Of a DNA stretch of 64,000 nt, positions 23,907-33,903 are shown piece by piece. A program made the position numbers and the translations under genes. The stretch is taken from positions 1 to 64,000 of the forward strand of contig JAQRGA010000101.1 of assembly GCA_029237695.1 (NCBI GenBank). Reading direction: 5' to 3'. The notes beneath the pieces were generated by a model, which saw only the letters and a program-made list of their open reading frames with translations, did not search any database and was not told the DNA's origin. Each line of letters opens with the position of its first letter. Position 1 is the first letter of the stretch. The DNA comes from Conchocele bisecta. Taxonomy: Eukaryota; Mollusca; Bivalvia; Lucinida; Thyasiridae.

Positions 23907-23979
23907 GGTTCTGTGATGTAGTGGTTATCACGTCTGCTTAACACGCAGAAGGTCCTGGGTTCGAGCCCCAGAAGAACCT
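23907..23979 (+). tRNA. tRNA-Val (anticodon AAC)
   Basis: Cloverleaf: acceptor GGTTCTG with AAGAACC (six pairs, one G-A mismatch at the base), D arm TGTAGTGGTTATCAC, anticodon stem TCTGC/GCAGA with loop TTAACAC (AAC, decoding GUU valine), T stem CTGGG/CCCAG with loop TTCGAGC. The A box (ATGTAGTGG) and B box (GGTTCGAGCCC) are present, and T7 follows at 23983-23989 as a pol III terminator. The T discriminator and the mismatch are slightly odd, so a recent pseudogene is possible. The charged product would work in cytoplasmic translation. Confidence 0.82.
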
Positions 23980-23982
23980 TGC

Positions 23983-23989
23983 TTTTTTT
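23983..23989 (+). terminator. Pol III T-run terminator
   Basis: Seven T residues four bases after the mature 3' end of the tRNA-Val, as expected for RNA polymerase III termination. Confidence 0.75.
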
Positions 23990-24099
23990 CTTCTTCTTTA
24001 TATTTTATTTTGTTTTTTTTTCATTTTATTGTCTACAGCCGTGATTGTATTTTTCATTCCCTTCGTTATTACTTCCGAAAAAAATATTTTAAAGGCAAA

Positions 24100-24148
24100 A
24101 TGTCTGCGATATGGGCAGAAAGTGATGAAACAAACGCACAGGTGTCGG
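24100..24148 (+). CDS. Weak candidate first coding exon
   Basis: ATG in a fair context (GCAAAATGTC) opens MSAIWAESDETNAQVS, followed at once by a strong splice donor, GG|GTGAGTTT. The composition is acidic and protein-like. No second exon, family or promoter could be found, and such signals occur by chance. Reported only because start, frame and donor coincide. Confidence 0.2.
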
Positions 24149-24597
24149 GTGAGTTTAAAAATAGACTGTCGGAAGGTCAAACTTGATATCGTTTGTGTGT
24201 TAAACGCGTCGCGTGTTTCGAAGAGTATTCGGAGGGGTGTTAACTCTGCCGAAAACGGCATTCCTAATACTAAATTTAGCGATGACCGCACGATTTGTGC
24301 CGCAAATGGGGGCAAATCACGCGCAACAAAATAATCCGATGTATTTTTGTACGTAGAATATCCGTTGTTGATATTGTGCAGTGCAAGTAGTTTTTCATAA
24401 TATTATTTTCAATTAGCGGTTGCGTATGACAGTTAAACGTTGAGTAACACAATGCATTTTGTTGTTATGGTTACTCCAAGATATCACTACGGACCATCGC
24501 ATCGACGGGGGTCTGGGGCGTTGCTAACTGTCCGAGGCGATTCCAATACATAGGTACCCTATGTGAAAACTAGTGTGAAAACTAGTTGCACAATTAC

Positions 24598-25005
24598 AAT
24601 TTCCTCATGCTAAATCCCCATAGGCATCTTCACAGAGTGAATATGTCTATGGGGATTTAACATCGGGACATTTTTCTAATTTCAGAAATAGTCGACCGAT
24701 TTTCCAAATGTAACTTTTGATTTCTTAGTTAGATCATTTCCAAGCTATCTAGCTAGATTTCAGAATCAATTTCAAATTTATTTTGTGTTTTTTTCGACTC
24801 CCTTTCCAGGTGCTCCACCTCTTTGTTCCCCATGTTAAATTCCCATAGGGAACTCATTTTTCGTAATACAATCAATATTTGACAAAATTTCACGAAATGA
24901 AAAGAATGCTCATTCTTAAATTTTGATAAAATTTAATATTATCGAAAACAATATCGTTTTTCCATTATTTATCTAGCTGTACAACTTGGGGCAGGTTTCG
25001 TGAAA
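24598..25005. mobile_element. Family H, right two thirds
   Basis: Begins with the central palindrome GCTAAATCCCCATAGGCATC, contains ATCATTTCCAAGCTATCTAG and ends GCAGGTTTCGTGAAACAG. The left arm is missing. Confidence 0.7.
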
Positions 25006-25775
25006 CAGACGTAGTCACTGGGTTGGGTGGGAACAGCCACTTTCCACCACTAATTATAATCCAGCTAACTAACTATTCTCAAAATATCGACCATCAATAA
25101 TATGTTATTATATGACTGCCTTGATTGATTGACACCGCTCACAGCCATGTTCAAACGTACAGCGTGTGCTAGCTGTTTCACCATGGCAGTAGACAATGCA
25201 CATTCCGGGGCCAAGCCAACACCTACGTAAGGCATGTGTCTCGTGACGTTACTAGAACGCGCCATCACGGAATATGTATGTGTAAATCAGCTGTTGGAAC
25301 GGGTTATCAAAGTACCGAAAGTACTGCGTAAATGCTCAACTTGCATGATATTTTCAACCGAAATGTAACAATAACTTTCGACCATGTCCAGCTGTGGGTA
25401 AACGTTTGCAGTGACACTCGGGAACTGTTTGAACCCGCGGCCTACGGCCTTGGTATTCAAACTTGCCACGGCAAACGTGTACCCACGGCTAGACATTGCC
25501 GAACCTTATAATTGCAATCAGACAATCATACGAAGCCACTTGACCGTATCGATAAAATAACTGACATTTAGAAATGGATACACAGCAAACGCTATTTTAG
25601 ACTTTAGTAAATTACGTTTTGAAACAACACGTATCGTCAACAGACGAGGTGATTTAATGAATACATTGAGCTGATATTCCGCCGCAATCAATCACACGAA
25701 TACAAGACCCGATCCCGGAGAAACGCTTTTAATTTGTCCTGCGTCATCTTTTGTTTATGGAAATACAATCAACAT
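25006..25775. other. No recognised feature
   Basis: Short frames on the minus strand only; no family, splice or repeat support. Confidence 0.3.
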
Positions 25776-25930
25776 ACATACACTACCGCCTGCGCTAATA
25801 TTGCCAATGTTTGCACATTTCATTATTTAAAAACACTTGAATATTGTAGCTCAGGCTAATGCAATCAAATGTCTTACTTCGAGTTATCATTGCTAATATA
25901 TGTTCAGAAAGGTTGATGGGCGGGGCAAAA
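25776..25930. mobile_element. Family J MITE, eroded
   Basis: ACACTACCGCCTGCGCTAAT at the left, AATATTGTAGCTCAGGCTAA inside, TATGTTCAGAAAGGTTGATG at the right. The right terminal repeat is degraded. Confidence 0.6.
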
Positions 25931-26094
25931 TGAACACAGTCGGCTGTGTACACACCACGGCTTCAACAAATTCGTAAATTGAATTGTCTAACTGCCAACG
26001 TTCCTCGTCAATATTTCGTAGATATATGCCACAAATCGTAAAACATTTGAGACAGAGTTTTCTGTTGGACCAAAATTATTAGATGCGCATATCT

Positions 26095-26294
26095 GTGGCA
26101 GGTAATCGGCATTCGGAGGTGGCCTTTAAACATGTGTTAAAGGCCACCTCCGAATGCCAATTACCTGTTTGAATGGAGGAAATAATACACTCGTGTCCGT
26201 CGGCGTCAGTGCAAGCAACTCGTTCGCTACGCTCCCTCGTTGCTTGCGCGGAAGCCGACGCACACTCGTGTATTATTTCCCGCTATTCAAAATG
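26095..26294. repeat. Two adjacent long palindromes
   Basis: Palindrome 1 at 26097-26164: GGTAATCGGCATTCGGAGGT, GGCCTTTAAACATG, then the complement. Palindrome 2 at 26168-26294: TTGAATGG then GGAAATAATACACTCGTG, an inner GCAAGCAACTCGTTCGC pair, then complements ending CGCTATTCAA. GTGGCCTTTA is also found in the element at 54.5 kb. Probably two foldback MITEs. Confidence 0.65.
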
Positions 26295-26334
26295 TACAAT
26301 GCAATATCCTCTATATAGCGATTTTGTTTTCCCA

Positions 26335-26428
26335 GTTACATAAAATCGATTACTACATAAATGACCCTGAGAACAAAGACCAAGATTTTCTCTTCCCACG
26401 TGTGACCCTTGTTCACAGGTTTGACTGT
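26335..26428. mobile_element. Pogo-like MITE (CAGTCAAACCTGTGAA end)
   Basis: The right end TTCACAGGTTTGACTG followed by TA and the left ACCCTGAGAACAAAGACC mirror each other imperfectly. A related element is at 54.5-54.67 kb. CAGT ends with TA flanks are typical of pogo/Tigger elements. Confidence 0.5.
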
Positions 26429-26432
26429 ACTG

Positions 26433-26628
26433 CAGTGGAACCTCTCTAAACAGGACACAAAGAAAACACACGTGATCTTATTTTGGATGAGTTTATTGGT
26501 CACTTATCTCAGGTGATAATCTCCGTTCGTGATCGCATAACACACAACCATGGCTCAGAATGGTAAAATGCCTGATTTAAAGTGAAACCACTCTAAGCCG
26601 GACGTCCGGTTTAGAGAGGTTTCACTGT
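26433..26628. mobile_element. Family K (pogo-like) MITE, complete
   Basis: CAGTGGAACCTCTCTAAACA at the left; GTCCGGTTTAGAGAGGTTTC and ACTG at the right. The interior has ATCTCAGGTGATAATCTCCG and ACAACCATGGCTCAGAATGG. It directly abuts another pogo-like end at 26428. Confidence 0.75.
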
Positions 26629-26929
26629 ATTTGTAAATACTGCAAATCAAGATAGGACGGCTCCCGTCTCATCCGATTTGTTGGTAATTTTAAGATAGAG
26701 GATGGTTCACGTTTCGCGGACGCTGAACTTTTAACCACGGTGTCATTGTCAACAATTTGAATCAGCAAACTCGGTATTGGATTGGCCCGTCGAGTGCGCA
26801 TGTCAGTGCCCCGGTCACGTGGGAATACGACAACTGGATAACAGACAGGTTGAGGCACCGTGGTGTGACATAAGATAAGTGATAACTATGTGAAGACTGT
26901 CACACTGTGAAACAGTGGCGGCATAAGGG

Positions 26930-27152
26930 GAAACACCGCCGCCTGCTCTAATCTTGCAAATATGTGTTGATTTCCTTATTTCAACATACTTCACTATTGT
27001 GTTTGAAACTAAACATCATGATTCACTGAGCCTGAGCTATGCTAAAATTGCTTGATTAATAGTTGGTGTTGCCAATAAATGTTCAGAAACGGTTATAACA
27101 TTTAGGGCAATATTAACGCAGGCGGTTGTGTAATAAGTTATAGTTATATCAC
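26930..27152. mobile_element. Family J MITE
   Basis: ACACCGCCGCCTGCTCTAAT to TATTAACGCAGGCGGTTGTG, with the inner core CTGAGCCTGAGCTATGC. Both ends recognisable. Confidence 0.7.
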
Positions 27153-27419
27153 CATAAACACAAAGTACTTTGGTTCTCAGATATCGCCGCGTCAGAAAAA
27201 TCCCTGAGCGTCGAGCATTTTATCGTCATGAAGAAATAAAATTGTATTATAAATTCGTCACATGATCAATAAAAAACACTGCCATGCAAACTTATATTAA
27301 ATCCAATCATGTCGGAGGAAATGCTTGTGAGTTTTCACGACTAAACAGGTTATAGTAACTTTGTATGACATGTTCCATTTGTTTGAGATGTTCGTCTCTG
27401 ATTATTTTCAAGTTGCCAG

Positions 27420-27500
27420 ATGCATTTGATGTTCGTCACTGATTTTTTTCAAGTTGTCAGATGCATTTATGCATCTGGCAACTTCAAAAACAATCAGAGA
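27420..27500. repeat. Imperfect palindrome GCCAGATGCATTT
   Basis: AAGTTGCCAGATGCATTTGA (27410) and AAGTTGTCAGATGCATTTAT are followed by GCATCTGGCAACTTCAAAAA and CAATCAGAGACG, the complement of the left arm. A small foldback of unknown family. Confidence 0.5.
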
Positions 27501-27504
27501 CGAA

Positions 27505-27680
27505 ACAAAAACGTTCTTTATATCAGAGACATCATCTGAGACAAAATAAACATTCATTCACCATTACCCCACGCATTGATTGGTATTATATGCATGTTAT
27601 ATCAGACGTAAATTTCCACACTGATACCAGTGTTATCTTATGTCTTAAAATGTTAACGAACATTACTATTTATCTGTTTA
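27505..27680 (+). mobile_element. Family G left-part fragment
   Basis: GTTCTTTATATCAGAGACAT through GTTATATCAGACGTAAATTT and AAAATGTTAACGAACATTAC. No termini. Confidence 0.65.
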
Positions 27681-27944
27681 TTTACAAACAAACTTTATTT
27701 ACTATTTAACAAAACTTGCACGTCGCGAGAAAGTTAATTTGTTGTGCCATGGCCTTACCATAGTTTGTTTATGACACATTTGTGTCCATCCTTGGTTTTG
27801 CAATGAACTGCCTTGTGTTATTTGTTATTGTTTTTGTTATTATTTACTTACATGTATACATTTTATTTTAATATCTCCGCAAGAAATTTCAGATGTGATT
27901 GGAAACGTATAGGATAATTGTGAAACACCAGTGAGCAGTATTCT

Positions 27945-28230
27945 ACGGAGCCCCGCAGACGACATGGATTTGTGTTTATTAATTCGTTCCCACGAAATAA
28001 CAATTCGTTCCCTCAATTTAACAATTCGTTCCCTCGAATTAACAATTCGTTCCCTCGAAATGACAATTCGTTTCGTCTATTTAACAATTCGTTCCCTCGA
28101 ATTAACAATTCGTTCTCACGATATAACACTTCGTTCCCACGAATTAACAATTCGTTCCCGTGGGAACTAATCGTTATTTCGTGGGAACGAATTGTTAAAT
28201 TGAGGAATTGTTAAATTGAGGGGGACGTAG
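27945..28230. mobile_element. Family D element, truncated
   Basis: Left end ACGGAGCCCCGCAGACGACA, then nine to ten 21-bp units of AACAATTCGTTCCCTCGAAT type, then one inverted stretch (GTGGGAACGAATTGTTAAAT). It ends GGGGGACGTAG without the right terminal repeat. The open frames through it (NNSFPRI and TIRSLEL repeats) arise because 21 is divisible by three. Confidence 0.8.
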
Positions 28231-28680
28231 TATATGCTGAGAAAATGCATCTTCTATATACAACATGTGCGGCCAGTATATATCTAGGTCAGCCTGCGCA
28301 ACGTCCACACAGTCAGTTTGTTTGTTTAATGGTGTTTAATGGCATAGCAACAGCTAATGTCAGTTAAAGCCGGGCCAACGGGTTCGATCTGCTGCATTGG
28401 GGAGAAAATGTCAAGATCAGAAGGGAATATTTACATCGAAATAAATATATATTCTGCACTGAAATTAGAATAATAGTGCATGGTGCCGGGTACATACCAC
28501 ACTAAAGTCACTTGGCCCTTCCCCTGAAAGTGACAGGATTATGAATAATCGTATTACTCGTACAAGGAGCATAACTAGATTAAACCCTCGCAGACAATAA
28601 TGCGAAAGACGTACCTGATGTCCAAATGAAATCTCCGTTCGGGATAGTGGTAAGGATGAATCCCGATCGTTAAATTACCC
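28231..28680. other. No gene; possible degraded repeat
   Basis: Near 28262 there is an E-like stub (GCGGCCAGTATATATCTAGG), and near 28375 GGGCCAACGGGTTCGATCTG, which resembles a pol III B box but has no A box or cloverleaf around it. Confidence 0.3.
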
Positions 28681-28684
28681 ATCA

Positions 28685-28775
28685 CATTGACAATATCAAC
28701 TGACAATCAAGCAGTTTGATCGGCTGAGCCTGAGCTGTAGCTCAGGCTAAGCCAATCAAGCTGCTTGATGTCAAA
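28685..28775. repeat. Family J core palindrome
   Basis: ATCAAGCAGTTTGATCGGCT, GAGCCTGAGCTGTAGCTCAG and AGCCAATCAAGCTGCTTGAT form a near-perfect hairpin. Outer J ends are missing. Confidence 0.65.
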
Positions 28776-28861
28776 TGATCCCACCAAACACCCAGCCACA
28801 CAGTCTGGGGTGGGTTTACACCGTTCGCCTGTCAATTCAATTCAATTCAATTCGCCCGCGT

Positions 28862-29062
28862 CAATCTTGACAAGATTATCAACGTTTCTAAACATATATC
28901 GACAATGCCAACTCGTAATCAAGCAACTTGATTGTCTGAGCCCGAGCTGTACCACAGCTCGGGATCAGACAATCAATTTTCTCGATTCCAACACAATAAT
29001 CCGGTATTTTGAAATAAATAAATCGACACATATTGACATTAACGCAGGCAAGTGTACGAATC
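28862..29062. mobile_element. Family J MITE
   Basis: AATCTTGACAAGATTATCAA, core GAGCCCGAGCTGTACCACAG, then TATTGACATTAACGCAGGCA. The left CACTACCGCC end is lost. Confidence 0.65.
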
Positions 29063-29702
29063 AACCGGATACCTAGTTGTTTTGCGAACCCAGCAGAGGG
29101 CCGTTCTGTATGCGCGGGCATATCGCCCGTGGGATTCGCCAGACTTGATTGTGCCAATTTGGCATTCCATGCTTGTCATTTCTGTGTAACTAGGTTCGGA
29201 CAAGCTAATTGCCATACACTGTATATGTGTATATGTCATTTTTATTCAAGCGCCAGCGAAGTATTTTACAACCAACATACACATTTGAGGTCTGACCGAT
29301 TTTATGCAAATGGGCATATGTCGGTCGCAGCACATATTTTTCGGGTTTAACTTTTTAAAAACACGTATTACGCCATAAAATAGTTCCAACAGCTTGATCG
29401 ACTTTTCAGTGTGATACATGTTTTATTTGCTTTTTTGGGTGCTAAATTTATGTTATTGCAAATGTTTCGGTAGTCTAAGGGTGCGACGATTAACCGCCAT
29501 ACTCGATTATTCGCGATTCGTAACTCCATGGTTCGGTGCACGAATACAATCTTCGGTTTCGGTTTCCATTCTCAGAATAGAAACCTATTTATCATTTTGG
29601 GTTTTCCAAAAATCTATTTTTAACTCAACGTTCATTCGGCAGATCTCTGCTACAGAAAATACTGGTTTAATGTTATCGCTAGACTGATTCTCGGTATATC
29701 GA

Positions 29703-29860
29703 CACACAGTGTAGACACACATTATCAAAATCTGTGAAGCGGTTCATAAATTATTGAACAAAGAAAAGTGTTACGCACGTACGCACGAACGTACGCACGC
29801 TCGCTCGCACGTACATGGACTAACGCTATATCCCCTCTTGCCTATCGGCGAAGAGATAAT
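29703..29860 (+). mobile_element. Family I repeat, partial
   Basis: ATTATCAAAATCTGTGAAGC, then an ACGT-rich run (CGCACGTACGCACGAACGTA), ACATGGACTAACGC and CCTATCGGCGAAGAGATAA. Fuller copies are at 45.2 and 47.9 kb. Confidence 0.65.
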
Positions 29861-30187
29861 TAAATGTAAAATTATGTGGACTGAACATATGCATATTTTA
29901 GTAACATACTGTTACATTAAATAACAATGTGGTGCAGCCGTTGCACATTAACAATTCTAAGATGCGCAATATTCAGAAGTGTAAATCAACATCGTTTGTA
30001 CATGTACTGCAAGTAAGCAACATGCATGACTCGTTGCCCAAAATAATCAAATAGATATGCGGTATGACTCATTATTTTCCAAACGCCACCACTTCGGAAA
30101 TGTAGTAGGTTTTCTAAAAAATCGAATGTACTTTGTCCTTATCACAACTTTGATACATTTTCTAGTTTCGTTTCTGCATTTACACAG

Positions 30188-30658
30188 CACATGTGCAATG
30201 TACATGTATGGACACGAGGACGTGATAACACAGTTATATCACATGTGCAATGTACATGTATGGACACGAGGACGTGATAACACAGTTATATCACATGTAC
30301 AAGACATGATGCATGGACACGAGGACGTGATAACACAGTTATATCACATGTGCAATGTACATGTATGGACACGAGGACGTGATAACACAGTTATATCACA
30401 TGTACAATGTACATGTATGGACACGAGGACGTGATAACACAGTTATATCACATGTACAATGTACATGTATGGACACGAGGACGTGATAACACAGTTCATA
30501 TCACATGTACAATGTACATGTATGGACACGAGGACGTGATAACACAGTTATATCACATGTGCAATGTACAAGTAATGGACACGAGGACGTGATAACACAG
30601 TTATATCACATGTACAATGTACATGTATGGACACGAGGACGTGATAACACAGTTATAT
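30188..30658 (+). repeat. Minisatellite, 9 x 52 bp
   Basis: Units beginning CACATGTGCAATGTACATGT and containing GGACACGAGGACGTGATAAC start at 30188, 30240, 30292, 30345, 30397, 30449, 30502, 30554 and 30607. A single unexpanded unit lies at 37137-37188 in the same flanking context (TTTACACAGCACATG before, CACGTTCGTCCGC after), so the array grew inside a family C element. Confidence 0.93.
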
Positions 30659-30745
30659 CACGTTCGTCCGCACGTACGATCGATAACCCACTCGCGAAAC
30701 CTCGCGGATTATCTCCTCGTACATGCGGACGAACAGTGATCTAAC
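30659..30745. mobile_element. Family C foldback part
   Basis: CACGTTCGTCCGCACGTACG, then CTCGCGGATTATCTCCTCGT, then ACATGCGGACGAACAGTGAT, the complement of the start. Matches 37.19 and 55.49 kb. Confidence 0.7.
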
Positions 30746-30792
30746 TGTGGCATAGACGACAATGATAACTTTGCTAAAATTCGTATGCAACA

Positions 30793-30865
30793 TACATTGG
30801 AACCTCCCTAAATCGGACACCCTGGGAGGTTTCCAGGGTGTCCGGTTTAGACATGTTCCACTGTA
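30793..30865. mobile_element. Minimal family K element (73 bp)
   Basis: CATTGGAACCTCCCTAAATC, GGACACCCTGGGAGG, then TTTCCAGGGTGTCCGGTTTA and GACATGTTCCACTG, between TA dinucleotides. It is little more than two K terminal repeats back to back. Confidence 0.75.
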
Positions 30866-30989
30866 ATTCCTATAAAGAACACTGAAATGCATGCCGGTGT
30901 GCATTGCAATCATGAACACTGATACGCATCCACGATATTCGACAGTGAAATCTGTCATAATGTAATACTTCGATGTCGCAATGTTGTTC

Positions 30990-31012
30990 GGTATATAGAG
31001 GTTCCACTGTAC
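30990..31012. mobile_element. Family K right-end fragment
   Basis: TATAGAGGTTCCACTG followed by TA is a lone K terminus. Its partner may be the element ending at 30865. Confidence 0.45.
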
Positions 31013-31072
31013 TTGGTGCATACATTTAACATCGCAGGTGTTGAACTGAGACGTTTCACAGCATTTCAGATA

Positions 31073-31310
31073 GGTGACTGTGGCTGGAGATATATGCGAC
31101 AAGTGAATTTCCAGAAGAGAAATTATAAATGTGCAGAGGCACAGTCTGATCAGGATATGCACTATACGCTATTCCATAAAGGAAACTGGCAGTCTTCTAA
31201 CAGACATACAGATCGTTATCAGGATACAGGAGTGTGCTACCTGATCATAAGGTATACTGTTCACAAATCACATAAGCCCCATTTTCATTTCTACAATCTC
31301 AGCCACAATA
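31073..31310. mobile_element. Family E foldback
   Basis: TGACTGTGGCTGGAGATATA at the left, AGGCACAGTCTGATCAGGAT inside, TAAGCCCCATTTTCATTTCT and CAGCCACA at the right. Confidence 0.6.
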
Positions 31311-31414
31311 TGAGCACATAATCACATGTTGTTGTCCTTCATTTTTAATCTTGAACAGACACGACATTTTACCGTGACATGATTATGGGCACGATAAAAA
31401 GTCAATGTTATGTT

Positions 31415-31830
31415 AAGGGTAACATGAGTGTGTTCCAAATGGTCACATGTATCAAGCGTCCACATATTGAAGCAATCCATCAAGTAGTATTATTAAAGGT
31501 ATATGATGATGAAGACACAGTTACACACTTTTTGACATAACACATGAGTGTGTGTTTCCTCAACAATGTGAAGGCCAAACAGGTTATGGCATGTGTCCAA
31601 CTATTGAAGCAATCCATTACGTAATATTAAGTTATATGATCATGTAGAAACTTGTGTAAATTTCTTGAAAAATGGCTAAGTGCTTCCACAACAATGTGAA
31701 GGTAAAACACGGCAAGGTCATGAGCGTGTTCCAAATGCTCACATGTATCAAGTACCAAATAAAGAAGCAATCCGTAAAGAATTATTAAAGTTATATCAAG
31801 AGTAAAAATACTTGTACAAACCGTTTGACA
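31415..31830. repeat. Degenerate tandem repeat, about three units
   Basis: GAAGCAATCC(A/G)T recurs at about 31470, 31605 and 31766. CAACAATGTGAAGG recurs at about 31562 and 31689, and GTGTTCCAAATG at about 31431 and 31724. Spacing is 125-165 bp. No product was recognised. Confidence 0.5.
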
Positions 31831-32038
31831 TTTGTTTACGCGGGTGACGACGACGACGCGGGCGACGACGAGGGAAAAAGCGGCGACTACATGTATAGTC
31901 GCGCCATCTGCTAAAACCGGCGCGACAACATGCACTTGTGCATGTATTTAACTATTAAGAGTTCATATGCTTCATATTCAATAGTTGGTCGGCAGGAAAA
32001 CATGGAACAAACAATAGCATGTTTACTACATGGACATA

Positions 32039-32236
32039 CGCTACTAGCTTACACAATCTCAGCTCTACGGATGTTTTACTATTTCATCTGTCTTTTACAT
32101 TTTTTGAATCCGTGAGAGATGTGTTTTTCTATTTCATCTGTCATTTTGTATTTGTTGTATCCGTCTCACGGATACAACAAATATAAAAGACAGATGAAAC
32201 ACATTCGTAGATCTGAGATGTTCTAAGCTAATACGC
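32039..32236. mobile_element. Foldback with ACAGATGAAA arms
   Basis: CTAGCTTACACAATCTCAGC ... TTTCATCTGTCTTTTACATT is mirrored by AAAAGACAGATGAAACACAT ... GATCTGAGATGTTCTAAGCT. The centre GTTGTATCCGTCTCACGGAT pairs with itself. Left arm partly duplicated. Confidence 0.65.
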
Positions 32237-32238
32237 TA

Positions 32239-32455
32239 TTTAAGTCCCATTGTCAATCTGGTTCCGCAATAGCTCAGTGGTAGAGCATCGGTCTACGGAT
32301 CGAAAGGTCCTGAGATCCAATCCCGACACTGGCCGATTCGGCGTGTCCTTGGGCAAGACACCTTCGTGCTAGCCTAGTCCTATCGGATGGGGACTTAAAT
32401 AGTCGGTCCCGACATGCAAGGTCATCGAGCCAGTGCCGTCGTTAAATCAAAGCTT
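32239..32455 (+). mobile_element. tRNA-derived SINE
   Basis: The A box TAGCTCAGTGGTAGAGC (32270) and a weak B box GATCCAATCCC frame a tRNA-like part whose anticodon arm TCGGT-CTACGGA-TCGA would read ACG. CCTTGGGCAAGACACCTTCG follows, a motif I know from many animal SINEs. ATTTAAGTCCCA before the tRNA part and GGGGACTTAAAT after it are inverted. The acceptor stem does not pair, so it is not a tRNA gene. Confidence 0.75.
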
Positions 32456-32679
32456 TTACATTTTGTTTGCTTCCACGTGACCGACATCTATGAGGGTTGA
32501 CGGCGAGCTATATAGTTGTAGATTACATAACTGGCATGTGTCGATGTTTGATGACGTCTCTACGTACGCGAACTGCCACGGGAAAATGTATCTTATTGAG
32601 TTGTTCGCCAGCGTAGCTAGCCTACTGTAGAAATATCACACTCGATAAACACAATCATGATATCGTAATTGAGAAACGC

Positions 32680-32878
32680 CCTCGGAAATCTGCGTAATTT
32701 AATGAATTTCAAATACGTTTACAAAATTTACAATAGGTTTCATTAATAAAGTCAAACGTTGATAAAATGTTTCCAAATGTCGACGCCATTTACGGAAAAT
32801 ATTGCAAATTGTGTAAGCGTATTTTATGAAATTACGCAGATGTCCGAAGGTACAAAATCACACGGCGTGTCTCATTTT
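32680..32878. mobile_element. Family F MITE, copy 2
   Basis: TTACGGAAAATATTGCAAAT and GAAGGTACAAAATCACACGG, GCGTGTCTCAT at the right end. The left end is degraded. It lies 60 bp before the E/F tandem array. Confidence 0.6.
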
Positions 32879-32939
32879 AAGTGGAGGCTGCAACAATGTT
32901 TCCGCAACTCAATAGCGATCAAATACGGCTTATGGGTGT

Positions 32940-33073
32940 AGCGACCAGTGTAGATCCAGATCACCCTGTGAATCCGCACAATCTGATCAGAATCTGCACA
33001 GCTCGCCATTCAATCAACAAAACACCCGTCAAGTTTTAAACAAGCAATACATATCAACATCATGCTACAGGAG
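32940..33073. mobile_element. Family E left half, leading into the array
   Basis: GCGACCAGTGTAGATCCAGA, CACAATCTGATCAGAATCTG and AACACCCGTCAAGTTTTAAA are the E body. The element continues into the first 83-bp unit. Confidence 0.7.
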
Positions 33074-33903
33074 TGTGATGTTTCATCAGGAGCTACACTG
33101 GTCACAAATCCCACAGACCCCATTTCTCCAGTAACATCCACATATGAAGCATGCCATGTGATGTTTCATCAGGAGCTACACTGGTCACAAATCCCACAGA
33201 CCCCATTTCTCCAGCAACATCCACGTATGAGGCATGCCATGTGATGTTTCATCAGGAGCTACACTGGGCACAAATCCCACAGAACCCATTTCTCCAGCAA
33301 CATCCACATATGAAACATGCCATGTGATGCTTCATCAGGAGCTACACTGGTCACAAATCCCACAGACCCCATTTCTCCAGCAACATCCACGTATGAGGCA
33401 TGCCATGTGATGTTTCATCAGGAGCTACACTGGGCACAAATCACACAGACCCCATTTCTCCAGCAACATCCACATATGAAACATGCCATGTGATGCTTCA
33501 TCAGGAGCTACACTGGTCACAAATCCCACAGGCCCCATTTCGGCAGTAACATCCACATATGAGGCATGCCATGTGATGTTTCATCAGGAGCTACACTGGT
33601 CACAAATCCCACAGGCCCCATTTCTCCAGCAACATCCACATATGAAGCATGCCATGTGATGTTTCATCAGGAGCTACACTGGTCACAAATCCCACAGGCC
33701 CCATTTCTCCAGTAACATCCACATATGAGGCATGCCATGTGATGTTTCATCAGGAGCTACACTGGTCACAAATCCCACAGACCCCATTTCTCCAGTAACA
33801 TCCACATATGAGGCATGTCATGTGATGTTTCATCAGGAGCTACACTGGTCACAAATCCCACAAGCCCCAGTTCTCCAGTAACATCCACATATGAGGCATG
33901 TCA
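33074..33903 (+). repeat. Tandem array, 10 x 83 bp, E/F junction unit
   Basis: Ten units with no length variation start at 33074 and every 83 bp after. Each begins TGTGATGTTTCATCAGGAGC, contains ACACTGGTCACAAATCCCAC and CCCCATTTCTCCAG (the end of family E), and closes with GAGGCATGCCATGTGAT, which is the beginning of family F. The last unit runs straight into an intact F element. Units 2-6 alternate in variants (TGGTCAC/TGGGCAC, CACGTATGAGG/CACATATGAAA), giving a 166-bp dimer pattern. Confidence 0.95.

Noticed and set aside
28375..28395. Isolated GGGTTCGATC, a possible pol III B box
   Set aside because: No A box at the proper distance and no cloverleaf.
30653..31162. 169-codon minus-strand open frame
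   Set aside because: It covers family C, two K ends and an E start; no conserved domain or splice support.
32261..32330. tRNA-Arg gene candidate
   Set aside because: The acceptor stem does not pair, the B box is weak and a SINE body follows, so it is a SINE head.
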